Assembly (NCBI RefSeq): GCF_050433125.1
Contig: NZ_JBNPXV010000013.1
Coordinates: 1-64,000 of the forward strand
DNA from: Roseimarinus sediminis
GTDB taxonomy: Bacteria; Bacteroidota; Bacteroidia; Bacteroidales; Prolixibacteraceae
Length of the DNA: 64,000 bases
Direction of reading: 5' to 3'
Positions 1 through 7,437 of the stretch are shown in pieces; the stretch's first letter is position 1, and the number at the start of each line of letters is the position of its first letter. Under the pieces are notes generated by a model, which was given only the letters and a program-made list of their open reading frames with translations, was not told the DNA's origin and did not search any database. The translations under genes were made by a program, and so were the position numbers.

Positions 1-42
1 GCCATCGGGCAACATTAAACTTATAATTTCATCATAGTTCAT
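1..42 (-). mobile_element. Transposase N-terminal fragment, possibly ISAon1-type, runs off the window
   Basis: Reading leftward from base 42 there is an ATG and an open frame to the window edge, giving MNYDEIISLMLPDG. That start resembles the N-terminal region protein of ISAon1-type transposases common in Bacteroidetes, which carries a similar LPDG/LPEG stretch. Only 14 residues are visible, so the call rests on family memory. Its position next to a broken tRNA and other accessory DNA fits an insertion sequence. Confidence 0.45.
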
Positions 43-98
43 ACCACAAATTAAAAACTTATCAAGTTACTCCCCAAATTTTTGGCTTGATCCATTTT

Positions 99-171
99 TT
101 AGAGCGTCCCGGTGAATAACCGGGAAGGTCGGCGGTTCATTCCGATAAGTATCGGAACGCCTCTCGCTACA
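99..171 (+). pseudogene. tRNA remnant (3' part) split by a short palindrome
   Basis: The order of pieces is that of a tRNA from the D-arm onward: TTAGAGC (99-105), a stem-loop TCCCGG/TGAATAA/CCGGGA (107-125), variable AGGTC (126-130), T-stem GGCGG and TTC (131-138), and an acceptor-like CTCTCGCTACA (161-171). The T-loop is broken by TTCCGAT-AAGT-ATCGGAA (140-157). No matching 5' acceptor GCGAGAG lies upstream and the anticodon arm is abnormal, so this is not a working tRNA. A tRNA target of an integrating element is the simplest explanation (inference). Confidence 0.5.
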
Positions 172-180
172 TTAAGGAAG

Positions 181-213
181 AGACAGTTACATTTATTTGT
201 GACTGTCTTTTTT
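181..213 (+). terminator. Rho-independent terminator after the tRNA remnant
   Basis: AGACAGT (181-187) pairs with ACTGTCT (202-208), followed by a run of six T. It sits about ten bases after the tRNA remnant, as expected for the terminator of the former tRNA. Confidence 0.65.
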
Positions 214-218
214 CATTT

Positions 219-240
219 CTTGCCAAGAACTTGCCAAGAA
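219..240 (+). repeat. Tandem 11-bp repeat (CTTGCCAAGAA x2)
   Basis: Two exact head-to-tail copies of CTTGCCAAGAA at 219-229 and 230-240, directly after the terminator of the tRNA remnant. Short direct repeats in this place are compatible with integrase arm-type sites, but no integrase gene is visible in the window, so the role is open. Confidence 0.6.
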
Positions 241-242
241 TC

Positions 243-490
243 CAGGTTTCTCAGGGATGAACTTCTTGTCAAAATACAGGAAGTTGTGTTTCCAATATTT
301 CGGTTTGAATAATGTGTGAAATGATGTGCCATATTTCATGCTACCTACCCTTGGTTTGAAATACCACCAATGGCATCCGTTTCCAATGGGTTGACAAAAT
401 TACACTTAAATGCCAGTTGAGCGGCGCATTGGAAAAACTGAGCTTTGAATGATGAATGAGGAAACCCAGATTGGGTGGGCTCGTGGGGCT
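243..490. other. Intergenic stretch without a recognised gene
   Basis: No convincing coding frame or structured RNA was seen. The stretch lies between the tandem repeat and the long palindrome and is probably decayed accessory DNA. Confidence 0.5.
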
Positions 491-491
491 T

Positions 492-622
492 TTTTGCATA
501 ATGCCCTTATGAGACAAAAGGGATTCGAGATAGAGAATAGGACACAGGTCGTTGTTTCTTAAAAGCAGTCAACACCGAACAGCAACGGCACCTTTTGTTT
601 TATAAGAAAGTGTTATGCAAAA
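492..622 (-). repeat. 131-bp imperfect palindrome behind the PIN operon (MITE- or attC-like)
   Basis: The ends TTTTGCATAA (492-501) and TTATGCAAAA (613-622) are perfectly complementary. Further in, CTTATGAGACAAAAGG (506-521) pairs with CCTTTTGTTTTATAAG (591-606) with only two G-T wobbles, and GTCGTTG (548-554) pairs with CAACGGC (583-589) with one. The whole can fold into a long hairpin with a 26-base bulge. It starts 40 bases after the PIN gene stop, on the gene's 3' side. A MITE and an integron-cassette attC-like site are both possible; neither is proven. Confidence 0.6.
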
Positions 623-661
623 TAGCATGGCTAAATATTTTGTTTAAAGTAAATTTGTTCA

Positions 662-1213
662 TTAAATGAAACTTACATCGTTGGGCTGATAATCAAGAAT
701 TGAGTTGACATGTACAGGATAACGTGCTTTGTTTATTTTGCGTGTTGTTGCAATGAAATTATCGCAGCGCGCGATATCGAAGATTTGTCTTTGCAGTGCA
801 ATTGCTAAAATGTCAAGAGTTCCAAGATATTGTATATTGTTGGCCTCACAATAGGGGATAATGTCCCTGAAATTACTGCTGGCAATTACATCTTTCTCAA
901 ATTTAGCGACAGCCATATATGCTCTCTCTCCATCTCCAATCAAGGGGTTATTCTTTTTGATAAGGGCATATTCTTTCTTTATATCTAAATTTTCTTTTGG
1001 GAAAGGAATTATTGTTATGGTTCTTAAGAGATTAACCAAATTATCAAGATAGATTTTTCTGGATATGATACGTGCAACTTCCTGATAAACATTGTCGAGA
1101 ATTGTAACTTTATGTGGTTCTAGAATGTTAGGTAATTCATACAATTCGCCTGCTGCAATAAAATGAGATATGACATCGGCATCAACAAGGATTATTAGGT
1201 TTGACTTACTCAT
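662..1213 (-). CDS. PIN-domain protein, probable ribonuclease toxin
   Basis: This 183-residue protein has the PIN pattern: VDAD near the N-terminus (Asp11), Glu45 in QEVARI, GDGE (93-96) and IASSNFRD (Asp117), which together give the acidic metal-binding set of Mg-dependent RNases. It is the last gene of a three-gene operon and its ATG lies inside the end of the protease gene, an 8-base overlap, so the ATG at 1213 is preferred over one 33 bases upstream. PIN proteins in such settings are usually toxins that cut RNA; that role is inferred. The DNA looks more AT-rich by eye than the core genes to the right. Confidence 0.8.
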   Translation of the reverse strand: MSKSNLIILVDADVISHFIAAGELYELPNILEPHKVTILDNVYQEVARIISRKIYLDNLVNLLRTITIIPFPKENLDIKKEYALIKKNNPLIGDGERAYMAVAKFEKDVIASSNFRDIIPYCEANNIQYLGTLDILAIALQRQIFDIARCDNFIATTRKINKARYPVHVNSILDYQPNDVSFI

Positions 1214-1955
1214 AATCCTTCTTTTCGTCAAAATCAGATAAATCAATTCCTATATCTTCCAATAAGGAAAAATACGCGCTTTCGGAAATAGTGCCTTTAT
1301 CGTATAATTCTTTAGCCATATCACCATAATTGCCAATAATCTGACCTTCATTACCAGGTTGGTATAAATCTTCGTTATACCCATATAAAAGCGCATTTTT
1401 AATTTTATCACAATTATATTCCTGGTATTTATAGGGATCAATAACCGCCATTTTTAATAGGCGATTTAATAATGCACTTCGGGAACAGCTGTAATAATGC
1501 TCAATTTTCAAAATAGTTGATAGTGTAATTTTATTCCTCCCCCATTCAGTTTCAGGTATCATCTGATACAAGCCATCTTCAGGGAGTAGCAGGTAGCTAG
1601 CAAAGACGTCGGCATTATACTCTTCAGGATCGCCTTTTTTATCGAATTTACCAGCATTACTCTTTTCAGCGGTAAAATTTTCCTGATAATAGAGGTGGTA
1701 TAACTCATGACAGATTGTAAAATGCTGACGACCAATAGTGTGATTTGAATTTACAAGAATAAAATACTTTGCAGGATCTTTACCATTCACTTTTACAGCC
1801 ATGCCAGACAAATCCCCTTTTAATGGAAGAAACACTGTATGTATATTGTTTTTAAGAAGCAGACTTTTTAATCGAATGGCTTCGGTTGCATTTAATCCAT
1901 TTTTACGACGAAATTCAGCTGCTAATTGTTCTAATTTTCTTTCCCTTTTATCCAT
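1206..1955 (-). CDS. ImmA/IrrE-family zinc metallopeptidase (COG2856)
   Basis: A 249-residue protein with the zinc protease motif HELYH (His83, Glu84, His87) and a downstream EEYNADVFA segment (about 111-119) that should give the third zinc ligand, followed by the LLLP stretch typical of the family. Relatives such as ImmA and IrrE cleave XRE-type repressors. Here the gene overlaps the XRE gene upstream by 8 bases and the PIN gene downstream by 8 bases, so the three are translated as a coupled unit. It probably cuts or controls the XRE partner (inference). Residues after about 190 match no domain that I recognise. Confidence 0.85.
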   Translation of the reverse strand: MDKRERKLEQLAAEFRRKNGLNATEAIRLKSLLLKNNIHTVFLPLKGDLSGMAVKVNGKDPAKYFILVNSNHTIGRQHFTICHELYHLYYQENFTAEKSNAGKFDKKGDPEEYNADVFASYLLLPEDGLYQMIPETEWGRNKITLSTILKIEHYYSCSRSALLNRLLKMAVIDPYKYQEYNCDKIKNALLYGYNEDLYQPGNEGQIIGNYGDMAKELYDKGTISESAYFSLLEDIGIDLSDFDEKKDYE

Positions 1956-2292
1956 TGGCTAAGGCTGAGGACATGTTCACATAATTGGTAATAATTTTTT
2001 TGAACCGACTAATTGTTTCCATATCTTCTGGTTTAATTTCATCGGCGCGGAAGGCAAAGGAAGTAAGCAAATTTTGTTTTTCCGGGTTTTCCTCGTACAA
2101 ATCGTATTCCTGGACATTGTACAAAAGAGCTAATTTCTCTACTACATTTTCCGGAATAGAGCGAGCATCGTTTTCGTATTGGTTTACCGCTGCTGCAGTA
2201 ATTCCTAAATAGTCGGCAATAAAACTTTGTGTATAGGCAAATTTTTCACGCAGATTTTTAATGTTTCTGCTGAGAACTTCGTTCGTTTCCAT
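1948..2292 (-). CDS. XRE-family helix-turn-helix regulator
   Basis: A 114-residue protein with an N-terminal HTH_3 domain at about residues 8-65 (TQSFIADYLGITAAAVNQYE is the helix-turn-helix). The acidic C-terminal tail (about 68-114) has no recognised domain and may be the protease-sensitive or partner-binding part. It is the first gene of the XRE-ImmA/IrrE-PIN operon. A perfect inverted repeat lies about 90 bases upstream and is a candidate autoregulatory operator. Such a protein is expected to act as repressor and antitoxin-like control element. Confidence 0.85.
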   Translation of the reverse strand: METNEVLSRNIKNLREKFAYTQSFIADYLGITAAAVNQYENDARSIPENVVEKLALLYNVQEYDLYEENPEKQNLLTSFAFRADEIKPEDMETISRFKKIITNYVNMSSALANG

Positions 2293-2382
2293 AGTTTATA
2301 GTCTGTGATTGATCCTTGAATTCTGTTACAAATTAATGGAAAAAATAAATATCAAGCAATTTATTAACAGGTTATTTTATTT

Positions 2383-2399
2383 TGCAATTGTGTATTGCA
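2383..2399. promoter_or_regulatory. Candidate operator of the XRE regulator
   Basis: Perfect inverted repeat TGCAAT-TGTGT-ATTGCA, arms 6 bases and spacer 5, in the intergenic region upstream of the XRE gene. Size and position fit an XRE dimer site; no experiment supports it. Confidence 0.45.
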
Positions 2400-2451
2400 C
2401 TGACTTAGTGCGTCTATCAAAATTGTGTATCTGTTAATAAAAATATAGAAA

Positions 2452-2751
2452 TTGCCCCGCAATAAAAGGCATAAGAGTTATCCTGCTATGAAAATTGGCC
2501 GATTGGCTGTTAATGTTGACTTCCAGGGACAGGGATTAGGTAAAATTATCCTTGACTACTCAAAACAATTGTTTAGTGAAAACAACCGGACCGGTTGCAA
2601 GTTTATTTCCGTAGATGCCTACAACCAGTCCCTTCATTTTTACGAGAAAAATGGTTTTGAGTATTTGACCACCAAAGATGCAGGTGACGATACCCGATTA
2701 ATGTATTTTGATTTGATAAAAATTGTGGACGAAAACAGCTATGGCAATTAA
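2452..2751 (+). pseudogene. GNAT acetyltransferase, N-terminal half missing
   Basis: The frame encodes the C-terminal half of a GNAT fold: GRLAV, the acetyl-CoA loop QGQGLG, and the late FYEKNGFEYL motif, then about 15 residues. Full relatives, including toxin-type GNATs, are about 160-170 residues; here about 99 codons remain, opening with a TTG, and an in-frame TAG lies two codons upstream. No N-terminal half is visible in any frame before it. It is most likely a decayed cassette gene lying divergent to the XRE operon. Confidence 0.7.
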
Positions 2752-2801
2752 CTTATTTTTAGTGGCTTGAAGGTATTACCTATTTATTCCATTGGAGTTA
2801 A

Positions 2802-2915
2802 TTAATAACCTGCACAATAAAGCATTTCCTTAACAACATCTTCGACTTTATCGGTTATTTTCAATGGTTCAACCTGTCCAAAATTGGTTCTTGCATAAGC
2901 GTTTAATACAGCCAT
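2802..2915 (-). CDS. Orphan small ORF, 37 residues, probably a gene fragment
   Basis: Minus-strand frame of 37 codons from ATG at 2915 to TAA at 2802, beginning MAVLNAYARTNFGQVEPLKI and ending in CAGY. An in-frame TGA lies three codons upstream, while another frame just before it reads like protein (KWSIVIDREKWL), suggesting a frameshifted gene end. I do not recognise the family. The rest of 2752-3059 shows nothing else. Confidence 0.3.
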   Translation of the reverse strand: MAVLNAYARTNFGQVEPLKITDKVEDVVKEMLYCAGY

Positions 2916-3059
2916 TTCTCCCGATCAATCACGATGCTCCACTTTGATTGCAGACACTAACAGCAATATGCCGGCATCGTCTTTTTCCCTTTTTTCACTC
3001 CAATTGGTAATTTAAAACTAAAATGATATATTGCAGCCACCTGTTTTAACAATCCGAAA

Positions 3060-3431
3060 ATGGACAAAGAAAAACTCGAACTGGAATATGTAATCAAATG
3101 CTCGCCCAAGGTGCTTTATAACCGCTTGAGCACGGCATCGGGCCTGGCCGAATGGTTTGCCGACGACGTAGCCGTAAACGGTAAAAAATATACTTTCTTC
3201 TGGGATGGTTACGGTCAGGATGCCGAACTGGCTTTTCGCAGGGAAAACCTCCTTGTTCGTTTCAACTGGATGGATGATGATTCGTATTTCGAGTTTAAAA
3301 TTACCCGCGATGAACTTACCGGCGATGTTTCCCTGCTGATCATCGACTTTGCCGAAGCCGATGAACTGGAAGAAACACAAACACTCTGGGATTCTCAAAT
3401 CGCCCGATTGAAACAGGTACTTGGCTCCTGA
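3060..3431 (+). CDS. START-like domain protein
   Basis: A 123-residue protein of the small START-like (SRPBCC, AHSA1-related) type found widely in Bacteroidetes: it opens with a strand and helix (LEYVIKCSPKVLYNRLSTA), then GLAEWFADDV and alternating strands with FFWDGYGQDAEL, and ends in a long amphipathic helix. The fold makes a hydrophobic pocket; no ligand is known for this subgroup. No signal peptide. It stands alone ahead of the LptF operon, about 140 bases upstream. Confidence 0.75.
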   Translation: MDKEKLELEYVIKCSPKVLYNRLSTASGLAEWFADDVAVNGKKYTFFWDGYGQDAELAFRRENLLVRFNWMDDDSYFEFKITRDELTGDVSLLIIDFAEADELEETQTLWDSQIARLKQVLGS

Positions 3432-3514
3432 TCATTCATAATTTTTTTAACACTTTATCGTTACATCTTTACTGAAAAGACGGGCACTCGCAGCCTTTTG
3501 CTTTTTATTGGCTT

Positions 3515-3550
3515 TTTGTGCCATCTTGTTCGTCCTTATTTTTAGTTTTG
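3515..3550 (+). promoter_or_regulatory. Promoter of the LptF-GT-ribBA operon
   Basis: TAGTTTTG (3543-3550) matches the Bacteroidetes -7 element TAnnTTTG; a TTTG at 3515-3518 lies 24 bases upstream, slightly far for -33. The start codon follows 22 bases later. Confidence 0.4.
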
Positions 3551-3572
3551 TACTGATGTTTAAAAATACCCG

Positions 3573-5054
3573 ATGAAGCGGCTATACTCTTACATTATAA
3601 AAAGTTTTATCGGTCCGTTTATCTTAACCTTCTTCATCTGCATTTTCATCCTGCTGATGCAGTTTTTGTGGAAATACCTTGATGACCTGGTTGGGAAAGG
3701 ACTCGAAAATGAAATCATCATTGAGCTGATGGCCTATGCTGCCATGAGCCTGGTACCGCTGGCACTCCCCCTTGCCGTTTTACTCGCCTCGATTATGACC
3801 TTTGGCAACCTGGGCGAACGGCTCGAACTGCTGGCCATTAAGGCAAGCGGCGTTTCCCTGTTAAAAATTATGCGTCCGCTGATGGTGCTGACGGTGCTCA
3901 TTACCCTGCTGGCTTTTTTCCTGGCCGACCAGGTAATTCCGGTGACCAATGCCAAATTTGCTGCTTTGCTGTGGAGTGTGAAGGAACAACGTCCTGAAAT
4001 GATCATTAAAGAGGGCATCTTCTCCAATGAGATTGATGGTTACAGCATTAAGGTAAACGATCGGGATGAGAAAACCAAGGCCCTGCTCGACCTCATGATA
4101 TACGACCATTCAGAGAACAAGGGCAATGTAAATGTTACCGTGGCCGACTCGGGCTATCTGAACATGTCGGACGACAAACAGTTCATGATTCTTACCCTGT
4201 TTAACGGTCAAAGTTATACCGACCTGAAAAGCAATACCCGTAAATCGAAGGAGACCCACCCCTTCAGAAGAGAACGCTTCGACGAGCGGGAGGTGGTGAT
4301 CAGTGTGAAAGATTTCGACCTCAAACGTGCCGATGAAAGTTACTTTAAGGACAATTACAAAATGCTTAAGAATAAGCAGATCAGCATCACAGTCGATTCG
4401 CTCAGCAGCCGCTACAGTCACCGCGAAAAGCTGGTAACCATCGGAATCAACTATAACCAGGTGCTCGACAAGCGCATTGTGAACCATTACCACCCCGACA
4501 GCATCGATGTCGATTCGATGATAGCCAACATTGAACCGATGGTGTTCGATTCGGTGTGGACTTCGCTGAGTCCCTCGCAGCGCTCACTGGTTCTGACCAC
4601 CGCCCAGCGCCTTGCCCAGCAAAACCAGCGGGTAATCCTTCAATACCAGGCCGACCTTTACAGCCGGCTGGTTTGGATCAACAAACACATTGTGGAGTGG
4701 CACAAGAAATACACCCTTTCGCTGGCCTGTTTGCTCTTTTTCTTCATTGGTGCGCCGCTGGGTGCCATCATCCGAAAAGGAGGTTTTGGCATGCCGGTTG
4801 TAATTTCGATCGTTTTCTTCATTGCCTATTACCTGATATCGGTTATTGGTGAAAAGGTGGCTCGCGAGGGCGTATGGAAAATCGACATGGTGCTCTGGGT
4901 GCCAACGGGCTTGTTCATCCTGATAGGCATCCTCCTGACCCATCAGTCGGTAACCGACTCGCTGCTACTCAACAAGGAAACCTATAACCGTTTCATCAAA
5001 CGCATCAATATTTTAGCCTTGCTAAAGACTTCAAAAAAAGAAGAAAATAAATAA
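3573..5054 (+). CDS. LptF/LptG-family permease (YjgP/YjgQ)
   Basis: A 493-residue inner-membrane protein. Three transmembrane segments at about 12-34, 57-78 and 98-120 are followed by a large periplasmic domain (about 130-375) and three more segments at about 379-400, 406-426 and 440-460, with the conserved GAPLGAIIRKGGFG loop. This is the layout of the LptF and LptG subunits that, with the LptB ATPase, pull lipopolysaccharide from the inner membrane. LptF and LptG cannot be told apart here. The stop and the next ATG overlap as TAATG, so it is coupled to two glycosyltransferases, fitting an envelope-glycan operon. Confidence 0.88.
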   Translation: MKRLYSYIIKSFIGPFILTFFICIFILLMQFLWKYLDDLVGKGLENEIIIELMAYAAMSLVPLALPLAVLLASIMTFGNLGERLELLAIKASGVSLLKIMRPLMVLTVLITLLAFFLADQVIPVTNAKFAALLWSVKEQRPEMIIKEGIFSNEIDGYSIKVNDRDEKTKALLDLMIYDHSENKGNVNVTVADSGYLNMSDDKQFMILTLFNGQSYTDLKSNTRKSKETHPFRRERFDEREVVISVKDFDLKRADESYFKDNYKMLKNKQISITVDSLSSRYSHREKLVTIGINYNQVLDKRIVNHYHPDSIDVDSMIANIEPMVFDSVWTSLSPSQRSLVLTTAQRLAQQNQRVILQYQADLYSRLVWINKHIVEWHKKYTLSLACLLFFFIGAPLGAIIRKGGFGMPVVISIVFFIAYYLISVIGEKVAREGVWKIDMVLWVPTGLFILIGILLTHQSVTDSLLLNKETYNRFIKRINILALLKTSKKEENK

Positions 5055-6253
5055 TGAAAATTCTGTTTCTGACCAACAAAGTACCCTACCCGCCCAAAGA
5101 CGGAGGCTCGATTGCCACCATGGGCATGATCGATGCCTTTGCCTCGCTGGGACATCAAACAACGGTACTGGCCATGAACACGAAAAAGCATCATGTCACC
5201 CCGTATGAAATTCCGGAAACCGTCACGTCAAAAGTAACCCTGCACATGGTGGAAGTTCCGGCTCCTGTTGAGGTGGGATCGGCATTAAAGAATCTTTTTT
5301 TTTCCCGCTTGCCCTACAATGCCGAACGTTTTATCAGCACCAGCTTTCGGTCCAAGTTGAAAAGTCTTCTTGAAAGTCAAAACTTCGATGTCGTTCAGCT
5401 TGAAGGACTGTACCTTTGGCCCTATACCGACACCATCAGAAAATACAGCAAAGCCCTGGTGGTATACCGCAGTCACAACATTGAACACGAAATATGGGAA
5501 CGCACGGTTGCCCAGTCGAAAGGAATTAAAAAATGGTACATCCGGCTTTTGACTTCGCGCTTAAAGGCTTTCGAGCAGGCTGCAATCAACCAGTACGACC
5601 TGTTGGTTCCCATTACGGCACGCGATGAAAAACAGCTGAACGCGATGGGAAATACAAAGCCCGCACTGCCCATTCCTGCCGGTTTTAACTTTGAGGAAGT
5701 TTACGAACCAGCCGACGATTTCGATTTGAACCTGTTTTTTATAGGAGCCCTCGACTGGTCGCCCAACCAGGAAGGACTGCTTTGGTTTATCGATTATTGC
5801 TGGCCCAAGGTACTTGCAAGAAAACCGAAAACAATTCTGAAGATTGCCGGAAGAAACGCTCCGCAATGGTTTAGCGAGCGCATTAGTCAGAAGAACATTG
5901 CCTTTCTGGGTGAAATAGACGATGCCAGGGCTTATATACGCGATAACGGAATCATGATTGCGCCCCTGCTTTCGGGCAGTGGAATGAGGGTTAAGATTAT
6001 TGAAGGCATGATGTACCAAAAGGCCATTGTGACAACAAGTATTGGTTGCGAAGGAATCGATGTAAGAAATGAAGAAGAGCTTTTCATTGCCGACGATCCG
6101 GAAGTTTTCGCTTCCTATTTACTGAAACTGTTATCAAACAGAGAACAAGTCATTGCATGCGGAGAAAAAGCATTTAAATATGTCAGACAGCACTATCACA
6201 ATGTTCCGCTCACACAAAAACTCGCCGCATTTTATACGCAACACAGCCAATGA
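5054..6253 (+). CDS. Glycosyltransferase family 4
   Basis: A 399-residue GT-B enzyme. The N-terminal domain opens MKILFLTNKVPYPPKDGGS, where the glycine-rich loop binds the acceptor side, and the C-terminal domain holds the nucleotide-sugar site with PLLSGSGMRVKIIEGM near residue 305, ending in the acidic residue of the EX7E-type motif. It lacks a signal peptide and membrane segments, so it acts at the cytoplasmic face. It overlaps lptF/G by one base and the next glycosyltransferase by four, which indicates shared translation. Donor and acceptor cannot be read from the sequence; a role in surface glycan or LPS assembly is inferred. Confidence 0.85.
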   Translation: MKILFLTNKVPYPPKDGGSIATMGMIDAFASLGHQTTVLAMNTKKHHVTPYEIPETVTSKVTLHMVEVPAPVEVGSALKNLFFSRLPYNAERFISTSFRSKLKSLLESQNFDVVQLEGLYLWPYTDTIRKYSKALVVYRSHNIEHEIWERTVAQSKGIKKWYIRLLTSRLKAFEQAAINQYDLLVPITARDEKQLNAMGNTKPALPIPAGFNFEEVYEPADDFDLNLFFIGALDWSPNQEGLLWFIDYCWPKVLARKPKTILKIAGRNAPQWFSERISQKNIAFLGEIDDARAYIRDNGIMIAPLLSGSGMRVKIIEGMMYQKAIVTTSIGCEGIDVRNEEELFIADDPEVFASYLLKLLSNREQVIACGEKAFKYVRQHYHNVPLTQKLAAFYTQHSQ

Positions 6254-7437
6254 CAGCAGCACAAATCATATTCTGGTTAAGCGCCTGGGCCCTGGTCCAC
6301 AGTTATGTTGCCTATCCGCTGATACTTCAATTCCTGCTTGTTCTTCGCGGGCAAAAACATTTCAGCACCTTCAACAACGATGATGGGGAATTACCAACGC
6401 TCAGCATTTTAATGGCTGCCTACAACGAGGAAAAAGTACTTGAGAAAAAGATTCGCTCGGTATTTGCCACCAACTACCCTGGCGAAAAAATTGAAATGCT
6501 GGTGGGCTCCGATTGTTCAAGCGATGGCACCAATATGATACTTGAACAACTGGCTTTAGAATTTTCACAACTCAAATTCACCCTGTTCAGTCAGCGACAG
6601 GGCAAGGTGAACATCATCAACCAGCTAAGCGAAAAAGCAAGCGGAGAAATACTCATTATTACCGATGCCAACGTGTTGCTTGAACCTCAAACCTTATTTG
6701 AAACCGTAAAGTATTTCGGCGATGAGCGCGTAGGCCTTGTCGATACCCACATGACCAACTACGGCATTGTTAAAAGCGGTATTTCCTTTCAGGAGAAATC
6801 GTACATCTCGCGTGAAGTCAGTGTGAAAGATCTCGAGAGCCGTGCATTTGGAAGCATGATTGGACCATTTGGCGGCTGCTTTGCTCTGCGAAAGACGCTT
6901 TTCACCAAGGTTCCTTCCACTTATCTGGTCGACGACTTTTTTATTTGCATGAATGTGCTGGCCCAAAAGCACTATGCCATCAACAGTTTGACGGCCCTGG
7001 TTTACGAGGATGTGTCGAACATACTGTCGGTAGAATTCAGAAGGAAGATCAGAATTGCCATGGGAAATTTTCAAAATCTGCTTCACTTCCGAAAACTGCT
7101 GTGGCCGCCCTTTACCGGGCTGAGCTTTTCATTTTTCTCGCACAAAGTACTCCGTTGGTTTGGCCCTTTCTTTTTGTTGGCTGCCCTGGTAACAAATTTC
7201 ATATTATTCAATTACAGCACCTTTTACCGTATTGCCCTGGTGCTGCAACTTTTTGTTACCTTTTTACCATTTGCTGATATCTTTCTTAAAAAGTTTCAAA
7301 TACATATCGTACTTTTGCGCTTCGCAACTCATTTTTATACGATGAACCTTTCCTTGCTGATAGGTTTTATCAAATCGCTAAAAGGTGTAAAATCAAATGT
7401 CTGGAAACCAACAGAACGATTTCAAGGGGAAGCTTAA
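6250..7437 (+). CDS. Glycosyltransferase family 2, membrane-anchored
   Basis: A 395-residue protein with an N-terminal membrane helix (about 4-25), a GT-A catalytic domain (about 48-280) with AAYNEEKVLE at its start and the metal/nucleotide site ITDANVLLEP near 138-147, and two to three C-terminal membrane helices (about 300-380). The layout resembles processive or polyprenol-linked GT2 enzymes, but the classic QxxRW motif is not evident; RRKIRIAMGNFQNLL occupies that place. It overlaps the GT4 gene by ATGA and its last 41 bases overlap ribBA. Confidence 0.83.
   Translation: MTAAQIIFWLSAWALVHSYVAYPLILQFLLVLRGQKHFSTFNNDDGELPTLSILMAAYNEEKVLEKKIRSVFATNYPGEKIEMLVGSDCSSDGTNMILEQLALEFSQLKFTLFSQRQGKVNIINQLSEKASGEILIITDANVLLEPQTLFETVKYFGDERVGLVDTHMTNYGIVKSGISFQEKSYISREVSVKDLESRAFGSMIGPFGGCFALRKTLFTKVPSTYLVDDFFICMNVLAQKHYAINSLTALVYEDVSNILSVEFRRKIRIAMGNFQNLLHFRKLLWPPFTGLSFSFFSHKVLRWFGPFFLLAALVTNFILFNYSTFYRIALVLQLFVTFLPFADIFLKKFQIHIVLLRFATHFYTMNLSLLIGFIKSLKGVKSNVWKPTERFQGEA

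Noticed and set aside
112..312. Plus-strand open frame of 66 codons
   Set aside because: It crosses the tRNA remnant, a terminator hairpin and the tandem repeat, and the translation resembles no protein.
492..622. Plain transcription terminator of the PIN operon
   Set aside because: The pairing is far longer than a terminator, with a 26-base bulge and no simple stem plus T-run layout.
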